Assembly: GCF_000003815.2 (NCBI RefSeq)
Contig: NC_049982.1
Coordinates: 12,712,917 to 12,776,916 of the forward strand
Source: Branchiostoma floridae
Taxonomy: Eukaryota > Chordata > Leptocardii > Amphioxiformes > Branchiostomatidae
DNA: 64,000 bases
Reading direction: 5' to 3'
The translations under genes and the position numbers were made by a program. The notes under the pieces were generated by a model that did no database searches, was not told the DNA's origin, and saw nothing but the letters and a program-made list of their open reading frames with translations. This document shows, piece after piece, positions 14,001-26,361 of the stretch. Position 1 is the first letter of the stretch. Each line of letters begins with the position of its first letter.

Positions 14001-17000
14001 TTGACTTTCTAAACAATCTCTGCAAAACAATACATTTCAAAACAGCAGATTAGCAAGTGATGCATGAAATAGAAAATGAATTGCAGTGTGAACAATGACA
14101 TTAATCAAGGTTAATGCTGACATCAGCATTCATGTCACGTACACTCATGTCTCAATTGTGTTTCCTACGAGAGAGAAAGCCTTTGGAAACATCTGCTCTG
14201 TGCCTCTGATTAGTCCAATCAACAATTAGCTTTAATTAGCACAGATGTCAGCTTGTTCACTAAGATTTATCAGATGTAATTGTCCCCAGTGGACGCCATT
14301 TGCACAAATATGCAAGCTTGTAAATAACTCCTTCTTGGCATAGGCCGTGCCAATACCATATTCAGTTCTGTGGCCTCTTTTGTGATAAATTAAAGTGGAT
14401 CAGAGTTAACATTACATTCGTTGCATTTAGAACAGTCAACTGACTGGAGTTGCATTTCCTAATTAAGACAAAGGAGATTTCCACCCTACTTTACTGTCAA
14501 ATGATGCCTTTTTAAAACAGTGCAAGTAACGTTGCATTTATTTTATACCCAGGTTGCAGGGTTTACTTGCTAAAATTTTAAATCAGGAAATTTCACCAGC
14601 AAAATCTTGTTGTCCTAATGGAACTACAGATAAACCAGTGAACTAATGTCAGCTGGCCTTTACTCTACAGTCAGCAGTCCTGATTACAGCTCCTGGTCCT
14701 GATATACACAGTAGTCAAGATTAATTGACGAATTAATGCCCAAATTTACATGTATATTGGTTTTCCATCCTGTAGATAGATTGGACCTTCATTCCCCATA
14801 TCAGTTAGATTGTCATGTTCTCCATGGATATTCAGTTTTCCAAGGTAGGAAATCAGATTAGTATTAATTAGGGAATTCTATTCAACCTTTTGACAGACAG
14901 ATGGAACTGTTATTCCTGAAAGAATCTGTCAATTGCCAATTCAGAGGACTAGCAGTACTGGACCACTTCAAATTCAGCCTCAGTAGATGATTATCTAAGA
15001 GGCGAAATGAAGATAAACATGCTGCAAAGATGAAAATAAAGAAATTTCATGATATGAAGTAGAATATGTCCTGCCCTAAAGTATTTATTCTGTAAGACAC
15101 AAGAATGAATATCTTTATTTTGGCTTCAAGAAATCAAATGAAGATACTATTTGACAAAAAAAAACCTGTAAGGTGCAATAAAAACCACTATAATTGTAAG
15201 GATGTATGTATGGATAGTGTCTAAGCAGTCAGACAGACTAGGGAAGAGGTGTGGTCATCTGAGGCACACACAGGATTCTAATATTTTGATAGAAGGACTG
15301 AAAAAGGTTTAAGTAAGATTAACAGGTATCAAAGTGATTTAAGAAGTTAATGATTTACATGATGTGTTTATTCTACCATTTCAATCTTAGTAAGTCCTCT
15401 TAATGATATCCACATGTTCAAAAGAACGTACCATAATATAATAGTCACCCAAATATAAGACTCCAAAAATCAATCCACAACCTGAACTGTGAAAAGATTG
15501 GCAATGTAAGGCCTATCATGTATGCAGGAATTTTATGCATCAAACCTCAGACCCAACCAGTGTGAGTTATTAAAATGCCCCCCCCTCCCCCCCCATAAAA
15601 AAAAGAAAAATCAATGTGCATCCTTTCAGATTAAAGGAAACCCCAACGGATGGCCTATTGATTATTGCCCAGTCCTGACTTACGGGGAATTACATACGTA
15701 ATTGCTCACTGAAATGGCAAAATCTATGCATTTTTCCTTGGGGACAGGCCTCCTCCCTGACCTGGGTATTCATGTGCAGTAATTGCCTGTGATGAGGTAT
15801 AAGTACAGGTTAGAATATCCAGCTGGGGTGGAGAGGAGGGGAGGGAAGCACTCTGTGTGTCCCTAATGAAGTGACAACATGGCAGAACAATTCATTCTGC
15901 TTCACTATGGCACATACCACATACAGGTCAATATTATGCAGCTGCAATGCATGCTTATCCAAACGTTCAGAATTGAAAAGCAGATGGTTGACAATGTGTT
16001 TTCAGACGACTGAAAACTTTCCAAGAAGACCACTTGGGACCAATAAAATCCCGTCTATGGAGACTCGTCACCATACACAGGATTCTTAATGCTTGAGTCA
16101 TTGAAAAAATTATCTAAAAGACCATCAAAAAGTGATCAAAAGCGAAAAAAGGGAAAGTAGGACAAGTGTCAATACCATCTTTTGTCGCTTCTACGTCACT
16201 CACACAGGTAAGTAATTGTACATGTTGAACTGTTCACATACCTGGGCAGATGTTGTGGCACTGCCACTGTGTGTTAGATACTGTCATAATGAGACTTAAG
16301 GACACTGATGTCTTTTGTTTTTTAAGATATTTCAACAATACTTTCCTAATTTGTAAAATCACCTTTGCCTGTGATCTTGCATCTACAACACGACTACATG
16401 TAGTATCAAGTACATCAACCGACAGTTAAAGAGTAGCATTTAAAGGACAATCAGGTTATCAGATTGTCATATTGAAAGACAACTTGTTAAGTTTTCTACT
16501 TGTACTGAAACAGACTTACATACATGTAGCTACCGGTATATGTCCACTATGACAACTTACCTCTCGGACTTCCTCATTCCCCTCCTTGATGTTTTCAGTC
16601 GACTGTACCACTGTGTCAGCAATCCTGTCTATCTCTACTTCCTGCAGGGGAGGAACAAAGGAAATACAGCGTATCGTAAAATTCACAGGAAATACATAAA
16701 TAAAGATAGATTATCCAGATAAGCTAATGCCTTGCTATGTTGTCATAAAGATGTCAAAAGATCTTGCAGCAGATAACAATGCAGATAGACTAGGCTTGTT
16801 TCATACCTGCTGCAGAACCTTATCTGCAAATATCTCCTGCAGTCTGGAGATCTCCACCACCTTGCCTTCTATTTGCCTGAAAAGTAAAGAGTTGACAGTA
16901 ACAGACATAGTGTAACTATACAACTGAGCAACTTATCTCAATGCTAATCTGGAATGTCAGTGAAGTATGATGGGAAACATGCACATGACATTAAAAGTTT

Positions 17001-20000
17001 AATACTCAGGTAAAAGGTTACACAACTAATGTTCTATAAAGAGAGTATTTGGGCTCTAGCTAGCTTGAAATTTTATTCTGCCATCCCAACTCCAATTGAC
17101 AGAAAGATACTACAAAGAACCTTTTTTGCATGAATTCCCATCATTGTGCACAAATTCCTAGCATTTTGTTCAAAGGTGAAATTTGTATATTCTTTACTCA
17201 TCTATTTTTGTCATAATGGGCTTAGATTTTTTTGTCACATGCAGCCACATTGTTTCACATGAGAGAATGATGGGTGTTGACTAAAGACCTGCATAGCACC
17301 TGTACATGTACCAATTGTTATTTAATATATATATAGTCTATTCTAAATCCAGTTTTTCTTTGGAACAATCCTTTATTTGCAGCATAAACCCATGATTACT
17401 TGTATTAAAAAGGAACAAGCAAGTAATGAGAACACCGTAGATAGAAAACAGCCTCTTCCTTTCAACAGCTTTCACACATGTATGGAACAATTAAGTTTTC
17501 TTGTGAAAAAATTCCCACCTGACTTCATCCACCAGACTGTTCATCTCATTGTACAGCCTCTCATTCTCTTGCTCAAACTGGAACAGACAGGCTTTAATAA
17601 GAAACACACTCTTCCACTTTTCCTCTGTGGCAGCTTCTGCACAATACATCAACCGACTGAAAGGTGTATAATAGATGGGGCCTTTTAGGAATGCATGATG
17701 GATGGGATCCTTTAAGGTGCATATGTTAGGGGTTTGCACCTTCTGTTAATGATGAGCTTTGTTTTAGATTTTGGTTGTACCAACAAACTTTACTTTTACA
17801 TGGGCTACACACCATCAACCTTCCAAAATATTCTTTGTTGTACATTGATGTTGCAAATGGGGCTAAATAAAAAATCTGCTTACAAATATCACTCCATCAC
17901 AGTAGAGTACTCTAATGACTAATATACATGTAGAATGTGTTTCAAGTCAGGTTTAAAATATCTTTCCTTTAATAGACAGTATCCAATGGGGTCGGAATAA
18001 TGATGGTAAAAAATGTTTAAAAAATAAATTGTTACCTAACAATAAACAACAATTTGTTTATTTCAGGCACCATGGCCATACACAAATACAATATAAACAT
18101 TTAAAAATGATTATCTACTGAAAATATATAAAAAATGACACAGTATCTCATGATGACCTATGTACAGTGTAGCAGCAGTGTCTCCAAAACCTGCTCATAG
18201 TCCAACCTACATAGAGAAGACGTCAGTAACAAGAGTCTGACTAATGATTTATGCTAATGCTTGTCAATGACGTATCGTTTGTGTTTTATACAAATGTAAA
18301 TGAAATGAGCTGATGTTGCATCCTGGAAATGTGCACAAAGCCATAAGGTAATGATTTGTAACAATGATTGCCTGCTTCATACAGGAAAGGTCATGATTCT
18401 GTACCCATACTGATCATGCCTTTATCATTTGAAAGATTGTGGCCGGTGTACCTGAGACTCACGCCTGTAGCAGCCACCAAGATGGAATATTCATAAAGCC
18501 ATCAATAGGTGGAAGGAAAGGCTACTGTAAATGATCCCTTCAGCTTACACCTCTCCCTGAATTCATTAGCATGGCTGTTACACCAGACACAGGCAATTAC
18601 TTCCAAATCCAATGCTTTAGCGTCTCAAGGTCCATTTCTACTCATAGCATAGTGTAAGATACAAGCAGAATACAAAATTGATAACATTCAAAAGAGGCTT
18701 GAAAATTTCTTTCAAGGGACCTTACTGTCATTTCTTATGCATATGCACATATGACATCAAATGCTAACAAATCAAAAGATGATATAAAGTAAGACATGCA
18801 CTGTTATCATAAACAGATGAAACATACCATCTGTATTTCCTCGGGGGATAGTTCATCATCCTCATCCTCTTCCAAATATTCCATCTGAAGAGGATCCCTA
18901 GATGCTGGTATATTTTTCATGACCTTGCTTTCATCTGTCTTCACATTTTTGGCTCCTTCCTCAGTGTTCTGTTCTGACTGTGCTTTCCTGTGTCTCTGTC
19001 GGAGTTCAGTCAGGTCAGCGCCTGTCCTTCGGCCCTCAGGCTCTAAACGGGAACTTTCAGAAGCAAACAAGGGACACTTAATGACATTGTCTGTCTAGAT
19101 GGCATAGTAGATGTAGTCTCATTGAAACATGTGTAAGAAAGCAGTTATAACTATGAGAATACTTGAGAGGGTAGAGGGAACAGAAAATATATAAATCAAC
19201 TTAATTCATTGTCCTAGTGTCTTCTAAACCACACACTGTCTTAAAGAGAAGTTGAAACTTTATGACAGCCTTTTAGAGACTATTTCAAATTCATAGATTC
19301 CGATTGGGATCTCTACTTGCAGAATTAGTGATGCTGTAAGATTGCAATCTCTATCCTTGCATATAACATTACATCTGATTGACAAGCAGTAGGTAGTCTT
19401 TTTATTCTTATAGATTTGAAAGATGCATCAGTACATGTATTAGTCACGGCAGACATGAAAAGGTAGACATGAAATGTCAGATTGTAATATACATGTATAA
19501 CATTTTCAGATACCAATTCCTTCAGGTACTTGTATATACATACAGTATTCCATTTCAGAAAAAAATGATGATTGAATTGTGACCCCATTGAAACTGGATT
19601 ATTAGATTACTTGCATATAATCAAATGGAAATGAATCAATGCACCATGTGCATCATCTTTATGAGAGGGTTATCAAGACCTAGCTATTAGGATGCAATAA
19701 TCAATACACAATGTATCTTTGTTAGATAATGTCAATGAAGGTTAGACATCCAGGTAATAAGATATGCCAAAAAGCAGTTGCTCAAGCAACTGGATATGAT
19801 TTTGCTTCAGTAACTACTTTTTGGCATATGTTAGATAATAGACAAATGTACAAATAATAGACACTCACATTCTTTTTCTGTCCACAACTCTTTTGACACG
19901 TATGGCCCTCTGCTCACTGTATAGCTTACACACGGCTGATTGGAAAAGTAAACAATACAATGTAAGAAAAAAGAAGGTCTTTGTGATACATACTTTGTGT

Positions 20001-23000
20001 GGATCATTCATCCTAAGGCTACTAAGCACATTATTGTACATGCACATTAATTGATGTTTGTAAATATTGACCAATATCTGTATTTTATCTATGTATGAAG
20101 TCCAGGAAGTTTAGTGGCGTGCCCTAGGGCACGTCACTAATGGATTTTCTTATAAAGTCTCAAGTCTAAAGTCTCATGCTTTCCTTCTGCCAGAGAAGAG
20201 AGTTACCACAGCAGTGTATTCAGCACCATGGACACACCTTATACATGCTGGTAATGAATGATTCTGCTGATGCATTATACAAAGGTTTGCTGATGTGTTA
20301 ATTACTTGGTAACAATAATCGATTCTAAACTGGGATTAACAAAACAAGAAAAACAACAATGTATAATTACTTATTATCGACATAGCAAGTTACAAGAAAC
20401 AATACTTATACAGTAGCTTTCTTCTGGAAAACATCTAATAAGAATTCCCTGTAAACCATTTCCCCCAAATACCAGCAAATTTTCCAAGCTACATTAACAA
20501 TGTGAAATCAATGTTGGATGAAACTTGCACCGGCTGTGTCCAAGTAAACGAGCGGTAATCTCAAATCCTCTCATCTCAGATATTTCCAGATAAAATTTTC
20601 ACTTCAGGCCAACCTTGATGGGGAACTATTGATTCCTGGGCAGGACAGGAAGCCATACAAAGGGAGGGTGAGAGAGATAGATGTGTGTTGTGGGTCACCT
20701 ATTGACCTGCCAATACGAGATGCAATTCCACTGCTGCAGGCTTTATTGTTCAGAGCCAGGCAAACTGGCCTCCAGCAGCTATTGGAAACATCAAGTGCAT
20801 GAAAAGAGATCTGCCTTTCCACTTATATTATCAGCATTTTTTCTGGGCCTCTTGTCTACATTTGGCAAGCACCTGTGGTGCAAAGTGTGTCCCCCACCCC
20901 ACCCCCAGTGTTTCCAAAGGATGTACATACAACAGCAAAGAAACATAAGACACCAAACTGATATCACCATTGATTCATTATTGACAGCTCAAAGGCTTGT
21001 TGGTATGGGCCACATCTAATTTGATCTTCAACTTGAGGGAAGGCTAATGGGCCAACTCTAGAATGACCTCAATGGGCAAGTTAGAAGCTGTGATTTATTA
21101 CTAATCAATAAAGCTAAAAAGGGTTATACTTTAGGCTTCAACTGGATACAACATGATGATAATCATGTAGGCTACTACCAATAGGTCAAAGTTGATTGAA
21201 GATCCAAATTAATTACTAGATCACATAAAACCACTACCTTTTCACACTACTTAGCACATGTACCTTCCAATTTCCATATATAATCAAATAAATTCTTCAT
21301 TTGCTTATATTTCACAAGTCATCAAATTCATCATGCGAAGTAACAAATTTTGATCTGTCAGTTTCAAATATTAGTACATTGCTAATAAGGAAAGCTCACA
21401 CAAAATCAGACATTCTTCCGAAAAATAAATGTACGATGTTAGCTCTGCAGCCACGTGAACAACCCCACAAACATGCAAAATATGATTGTAGCATCTGCCC
21501 TTGAATTTCTGAAGCTAGTTTCACAATTTGTACTTCTTGAATAATAATTGGTATATTGGTATCTGATGACAATGGCAGGATCATCTATTACATGGTGGAA
21601 TGTCAAGTAATTCGGTTATGCAGAGATAAGGTCAGACTCCAGAAGCTGCAATGATTTAGAACGTCTTTTGTGACATTTTCATCAAAGATCATAATGTCAA
21701 ATATGATCATGATATGATCCCTTTGGAAGATATCATGATATTATAGTTCTTGGAGTGACATTGGAAAATCTATCCAGAATTTCAAAGCCTAGTGAACCTG
21801 GACTAATAGAAATTATTCATCATGACAAAGTTTGTGGTTGTTATAGTTAGTGCTACACACAATTATTAGCCAACCAGGGAAATAATGCAGTACTTGAATT
21901 CAACCGAATCTGGACTCAGAAGGCAGAAATGTTTCTGATCTTGTGAAGAGCCAATCATAATACATTATACTTGCAGTTAATTTCCTAGGAGATGACATCA
22001 CACAAGACAGTTTGGCAGCCGTGAGTCACCAGATGGCCCAGTGTGGGTGTAGAGTGACATGGATGGGGACCGTTATGGAACACCCCACCAACTTCTCATG
22101 TTGCACTCTCTGACCTGTTCAATGCTTCAGTGATGTTATTCATCACTGTCGGGCGGTCCATGTGTCATGAGAGAAATCCCTGTCACTATTCAATGCTATG
22201 CTGGGATGACACACCTGCGAACTTGGGGATTGTTTCATTCTTGTTTTATTCCTAGTCTCATAACAAATTACAAAACCTTAGGATAATGATTTTGATAATT
22301 TCACTCCTGGTCATTGCTATTCATAAGTTATGTAAATGCTACCTAATTGGCACTTCATAAACTTCAGTGGTCATTGCTGAACAAGAGAGAACTCAGTTCT
22401 TTCAGATTCAGAAACACCTGCTTTGAGACTGGCCCCATGAATGTATGCAAAGCTAGAGTCCTGAGGCCACATGGAATGGGCAGGTGGGCACCGCAGACAG
22501 CCGATAAATTTCACTTCCTGTTTTGTCAGATGTGATTACAATCAATTCCACACAATGATCAGCCAATCACAATGCAGAGATGTGCGTCATGACAAATACC
22601 TTGACCATGAAGGATGGCAGATATGACTATGCTATGGATCTATTGGCCTTCACAGGCTTTGCTGACATCCGTGACATCTGATATTAGGGCTCAAGTGATA
22701 TCAACAGCGCCCATTAAAACTGGGCCTTAGGACAGATATGTGCAACACACCACCATGGATACAGTCATGAACAGATAAGACATGGAGTCATTCTGTAGAG
22801 TAAACACCCTGAATGCTATCTCCCTTATGAGGGTTGGAGTCCTTGAACTGTGACCAGTTTGGGTACATGGAATATTACAGATTTAAACCAACAGGGGGTG
22901 TGTTGACATACACATGAATCCACTGTAACAAATTACATACTTTTAGATCTACAAAAGTAAACACATTAATTTAGGATGATATGGTTTCATTGTTGGTCCC

Positions 23001-25219
23001 TTCAATCTATTCAATTTTGATAAATATAATACATACATTACTCTTATCAAGGATCCATGTGATATTTTGATACAAATTTTAGAGTATAATATTCAAGTGT
23101 ATTGAACATGATTTCCTAGTGCATTTGTATTGAGTATTTGTTATTAATTAATGATCACTATTATCAATCCTTGTACTAGTCCATAAAAGCAGTTGTGTTT
23201 TTGTTAAGTGTTGTAATTGTTTCTTGGAAATCATCTATATTTTGTATGCAGATTCAGCCCTCACCTTTTAGATATGCCTCCATGAGCTCAAACACTGCCT
23301 CTCTGTGGCTACGCACTTGTTGTGGCATTGGTTGTTTTAGTACTGAAAACAAACAAACAAATGACCATGATTGTGATGATTGCAACCAAAGTATCTGTTC
23401 AATGAACACAAGTCTCTGAATAATGTTAATCATCTAGTTAGGGAAGCAGGCTTAGCTTGAGCACAGCAGCACACAAGTACTGAGTTAGGTAACTGTTTCA
23501 GTACAGTTCATTTAGATTACAGGCACATATAGTTAGGCATAGTCACCAGTAAGGAACAAGATTTGACTGCACGTCAGTCTACTATATATGTATATAGTGT
23601 ATATAATATATGTATATATGTGTATAATATAGTTTTTGTTCACCTATAATTTATTATGTTTGCCTTCATCATGGCACAATCATGAACAGTCCAGCCAATA
23701 ACAGAACAAAATAAAGTAAAGAACAAGTATTTCATCTTGGGGGATACTTTCAGCAGTACCTTCTGTCTTAAGAATCCTGATGGCCTCTGAGCAGGTGCGC
23801 ATAAACGTCTGGGCATCATTGTCAATCTGGTCCCTCTCATTGTCTGTCATCTTGGACACTTCTGATGTCAGATACCTGAAAGAATATCAAATTTACTTAT
23901 TACAATGAGTATTCTACTTTGATGGTACTTAATACAGACATTTCTTTTTCTGACCAGGCTTGATGAAGGACTGTTAGCAGAGAAACTTTAAGTCAAGGAT
24001 AAGTCAGCTATCACAACATACTAGTTTTAAGTAAGCAATTAAATGTTGACAACAGCTCTTTCAGAAACACTTATGATACTCACCCTGTGGCATCAATATA
24101 GTCCTTCCTATGCTTCAGCAGGAAATCTCTTAACTTGCTGATATTCTGTACCTAAGAGACAAAAGTAAGTCACCAACATGGAAATGACAATTCTGGCAGT
24201 CTGTATGTTATAACAGATATTGTATTGCGTGTTATGAGAGACATATTACAGTCCCTTATTGCCACTCTATAGATGTTTATCAGATACGTTCATACTTTAT
24301 AGACTAGGCCTTACTAAGTAAATCTTTTACATAAATTTTCATGTTATTGTATCTCTTTGTCCCCTTGCAATTATTACAAAGATATTGAAGTTAGCCACCA
24401 CATGAATAAAGTCAAAGGGCTGTTTGGTTGAACTGTAAAAATCTGAGGAGCAGGATATCAAACTGAAAGAGATTGATTCTTAATTACTAACTTCTACTAA
24501 CATCTGTACTGTACATATTTTAACTGTGGGGTTCAAACACCAGTCCAAACATTTTGACCTACCAATTAAAGTGTTTGGTTAGTAAGCTGGCAGACCCAGG
24601 TCAGAAGACCCTGGATGTTCAAGTTCCAGTTCAGACAAGTTTAGAGTATTATTTAGACACACCAAGGAGGTTATATAGGATACACTCCTTGGACACACAT
24701 AGTAGTTAGACAGTGCACGCTTAGTTAGAGTAGATTAGTTGAGTTATGTTGAGTTACAGTGCCAGAACATCATTAATGCCGCTTAAAGAGTTCACAGACA
24801 ACAAATTATATCAGCCAGTAGGTACCCATGTGTTGAGGCGTCTCCTCGAGCATGGGACCTTGTTACAACGAGGTTATTTCTTCGTCATTGCACTTGACGA
24901 CATTATTGGTTGATACAATTTTTACAAAATACGGTAATCCAACGTGATCACTGGCTGTTCAATAAACCATTTACTATTACTACTACTATTTGTACACGTC
25001 ATCCGGAGACTCATTTTTTTGTCGCAATCACATTTTCTTCAAGATGGTCTGAATTTTTTGACTCACCACATCTTTTGCTCTGACAATAAATTCTCCCTTG
25101 GGTCTTGGGTGAACTGTTGCTGTATTTTTGGCTTCCTCTGAACCAATGTTCAATATCTTATTGCGAGTTTTCACTGTTTTTATCGTCGCCAGAAACAAAT
25201 TTGTCCGATCGACGGCCAT
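11084..25219 (-). CDS. STX18: Syntaxin-18 (Qa-SNARE of ER and Golgi-to-ER retrograde transport)
   Basis: Ten minus-strand exons: 25067-25219, 24084-24151, 23760-23875, 23265-23342, 19869-19935, 18828-19053, 17519-17577, 16807-16876, 16561-16641 and 11084-11176. Phases agree throughout and give 336 residues; human STX18 has about 335. The start [20 protein letters not shown] matches the family's N-terminal syntaxin-18 domain. [17 protein letters not shown] and [10 protein letters not shown] are also typical of STX18. The SNARE helix lies at about residues 245-305, with a glutamine near 269 in EISRLQEIF at the expected ionic-layer position. A C-terminal tail anchor ([18 protein letters not shown]) ends the protein. 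The family pairs with BNIP1, USE1 and SEC22B in fusion of COPI vesicles with the ER. Introns are long, the last about 5.4 kb, and carry several repeats. The gene is head-to-head with the Nudix-phosphatase gene. Confidence 0.95.
11761..11894. repeat. 27-bp tandem repeat, five copies
   Basis: Five units of 27, 27, 27, 27 and 26 bases, each beginning cattcaaaga or close to it and ending tagttttacag or close to it. The units differ by a few bases. It lies in the last intron of STX18. There are no spacers, so this is a minisatellite. Confidence 0.9.
13846..13937. mobile_element. Short MITE with gcctgggtgccat ends (copy 1)
   Basis: The element begins gcctgggtgcc and ends with the imperfect complement (gacacccaggc). 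A related copy is at 58882-59007. The flanks share a 14-base direct repeat (tatgggcaaacttg at 13833-13846 and 13938-13951), a likely target-site duplication. It lies in an STX18 intron. Confidence 0.75.
19731..19829 (+). repeat. Dispersed palindromic repeat (copy 1, decayed)
   Basis: This contains gttagacatccaggtaataag, then a decayed palindrome built on gcagttgctcaagcaactgg and a partner arm. The same order appears on the opposite strand at 61438-61525. Ten-base direct repeats (gttagataat at 19721-19730 and 19830-19839) flank it, suggesting insertion. It lies in an STX18 intron. Confidence 0.7.
20112..20139. repeat. Short inverted repeat
   Basis: tagtggcgtgccc and its near-complement gggcacgtcacta sit two bases apart, with one mismatch. 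It is in an STX18 intron and no function is evident. Confidence 0.5.
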
Positions 25220-25223
25220 CTTG
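25212..25223 (-). promoter_or_regulatory. TISU/YY1-like motif over the STX18 start codon
   Basis: The minus strand reads CAAGATGGCCGT across the start codon, close to the TISU consensus SAASATGGCGGC. In vertebrates TISU marks genes with very short 5' leaders and acts both as a YY1 site and as a translation initiator. Whether it works here is inference. Confidence 0.5.
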
Positions 25224-26350
25224 CCTGGAAATATCCATCAGCTGTGGAATAGCTCATTTCCTTAGAGGGGTGCTTTTATGATACATTAAAAAAAATCACT
25301 CGCCAAATAAACTGCATAGATTATCTGCACCGACCAAATCGACATACAATACCAAAATTCTATAACAAGGTGTATTACCGTTCTTTAAAGTGGATTGTAA
25401 GTATCCTGGCCTTGCAGCCCCATTTCTCTCATCGTATAACCCAAATTGACCTTTGACCCTTCTATTTTGACGCTGACACTTTTGATTTCAATGAGGGTGA
25501 ATTTTCTCACGGGATTTGTCGATAGTTTCACTTCCCCGACCGACCAACCATGGAACCGACTGGATGTACATGTTATATGGTTCCTTGTGAATGTTTTCTG
25601 TGTCCAGATTGATTCTAAAAGGTCATCAGCGGAACCGAGAAGCGGTGGTTTCAGAGGGAGTAGCCAGTAAGCCGTGTTCTGCGTGGGTGTTACTTTTGAT
25701 GCCTGCCTTCCGAAGTTGCGTTTGACAGTTGTACACGTGGGAGCTAAAGACAGTAACGCTTGGAGGATTGCGTGTGAGGATTGCATCAACTGTGGCGCCC
25801 GTGTAACTTCCCCACAATAGAAAAGAGAACGGTAAAATATTTTGGGAACGCTTCAATTTTCTGTAGTACTAATTAATACTAATACTATGTTGTTCACGTA
25901 TACGTACCAACTTAAACATTAATGTAATCATGAACCACACTCGTCAAGGCAGTGGCCTTATATTCAAGTCCTCGATTTATTTCTTTGAGTGATTTTCATA
26001 TCAAAGTCGTGTGAATTTCATTGAGACCCTATTAGTACTCTACACTCACTACTCCCAGCTTTCATGATTTGTTGTGTCATAGGTTTGTCAAGGTCAATGT
26101 GGTTATGTTCCTTTTATGATAGCCTCTGTACATGTGTTGCAGTCATGAACTTCTCATTCATTTATGTGTCAGAAAATGAGACATTATATACCAAGACATA
26201 AAGTAGGAGTGGAATCTCTTTCACCATTAGTCAACACTTCCATTGATGATTTTTTTAAACACATTTTTTAGACTGAGGCTACCACTACCAAAAACATATT
26301 GCATGCAGATGCCAGATTAATTACCAACATGTGTAACTTTCTATGTTTAG
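25224..26350. promoter_or_regulatory. Divergent promoter region, STX18 and Nudix-phosphatase
   Basis: About 1.1 kb separates the two start codons, which face apart. The first coding exon of the right-hand gene begins after a 3' splice site (tatgtttag at 26350), so its promoter and leader exon must lie upstream, in this interval if the intron is short. A 134-codon minus-strand frame and a 74-codon plus-strand frame overlap each other here. Confidence 0.45.
25385..25789 (-). other. 134-codon open frame, uncertain small gene
   Basis: Starts at an ATG and stays open for 134 codons in one exon. The N-terminus (for example LAPTCTTVKRNFGRQ) is basic, hydroxylated and free of acidic residues, as mitochondrial presequences are. 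I recognise no family. It overlaps a shorter antisense frame and sits in a promoter interval, so chance is a real alternative. Confidence 0.2.
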
Positions 26351-26361
26351 GTGGTGATAAC

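Noticed and set aside
23581-23632. tatata-rich stretch as a promoter
   Set aside because: It is an AT dinucleotide-type simple repeat in an STX18 intron with no start site nearby.
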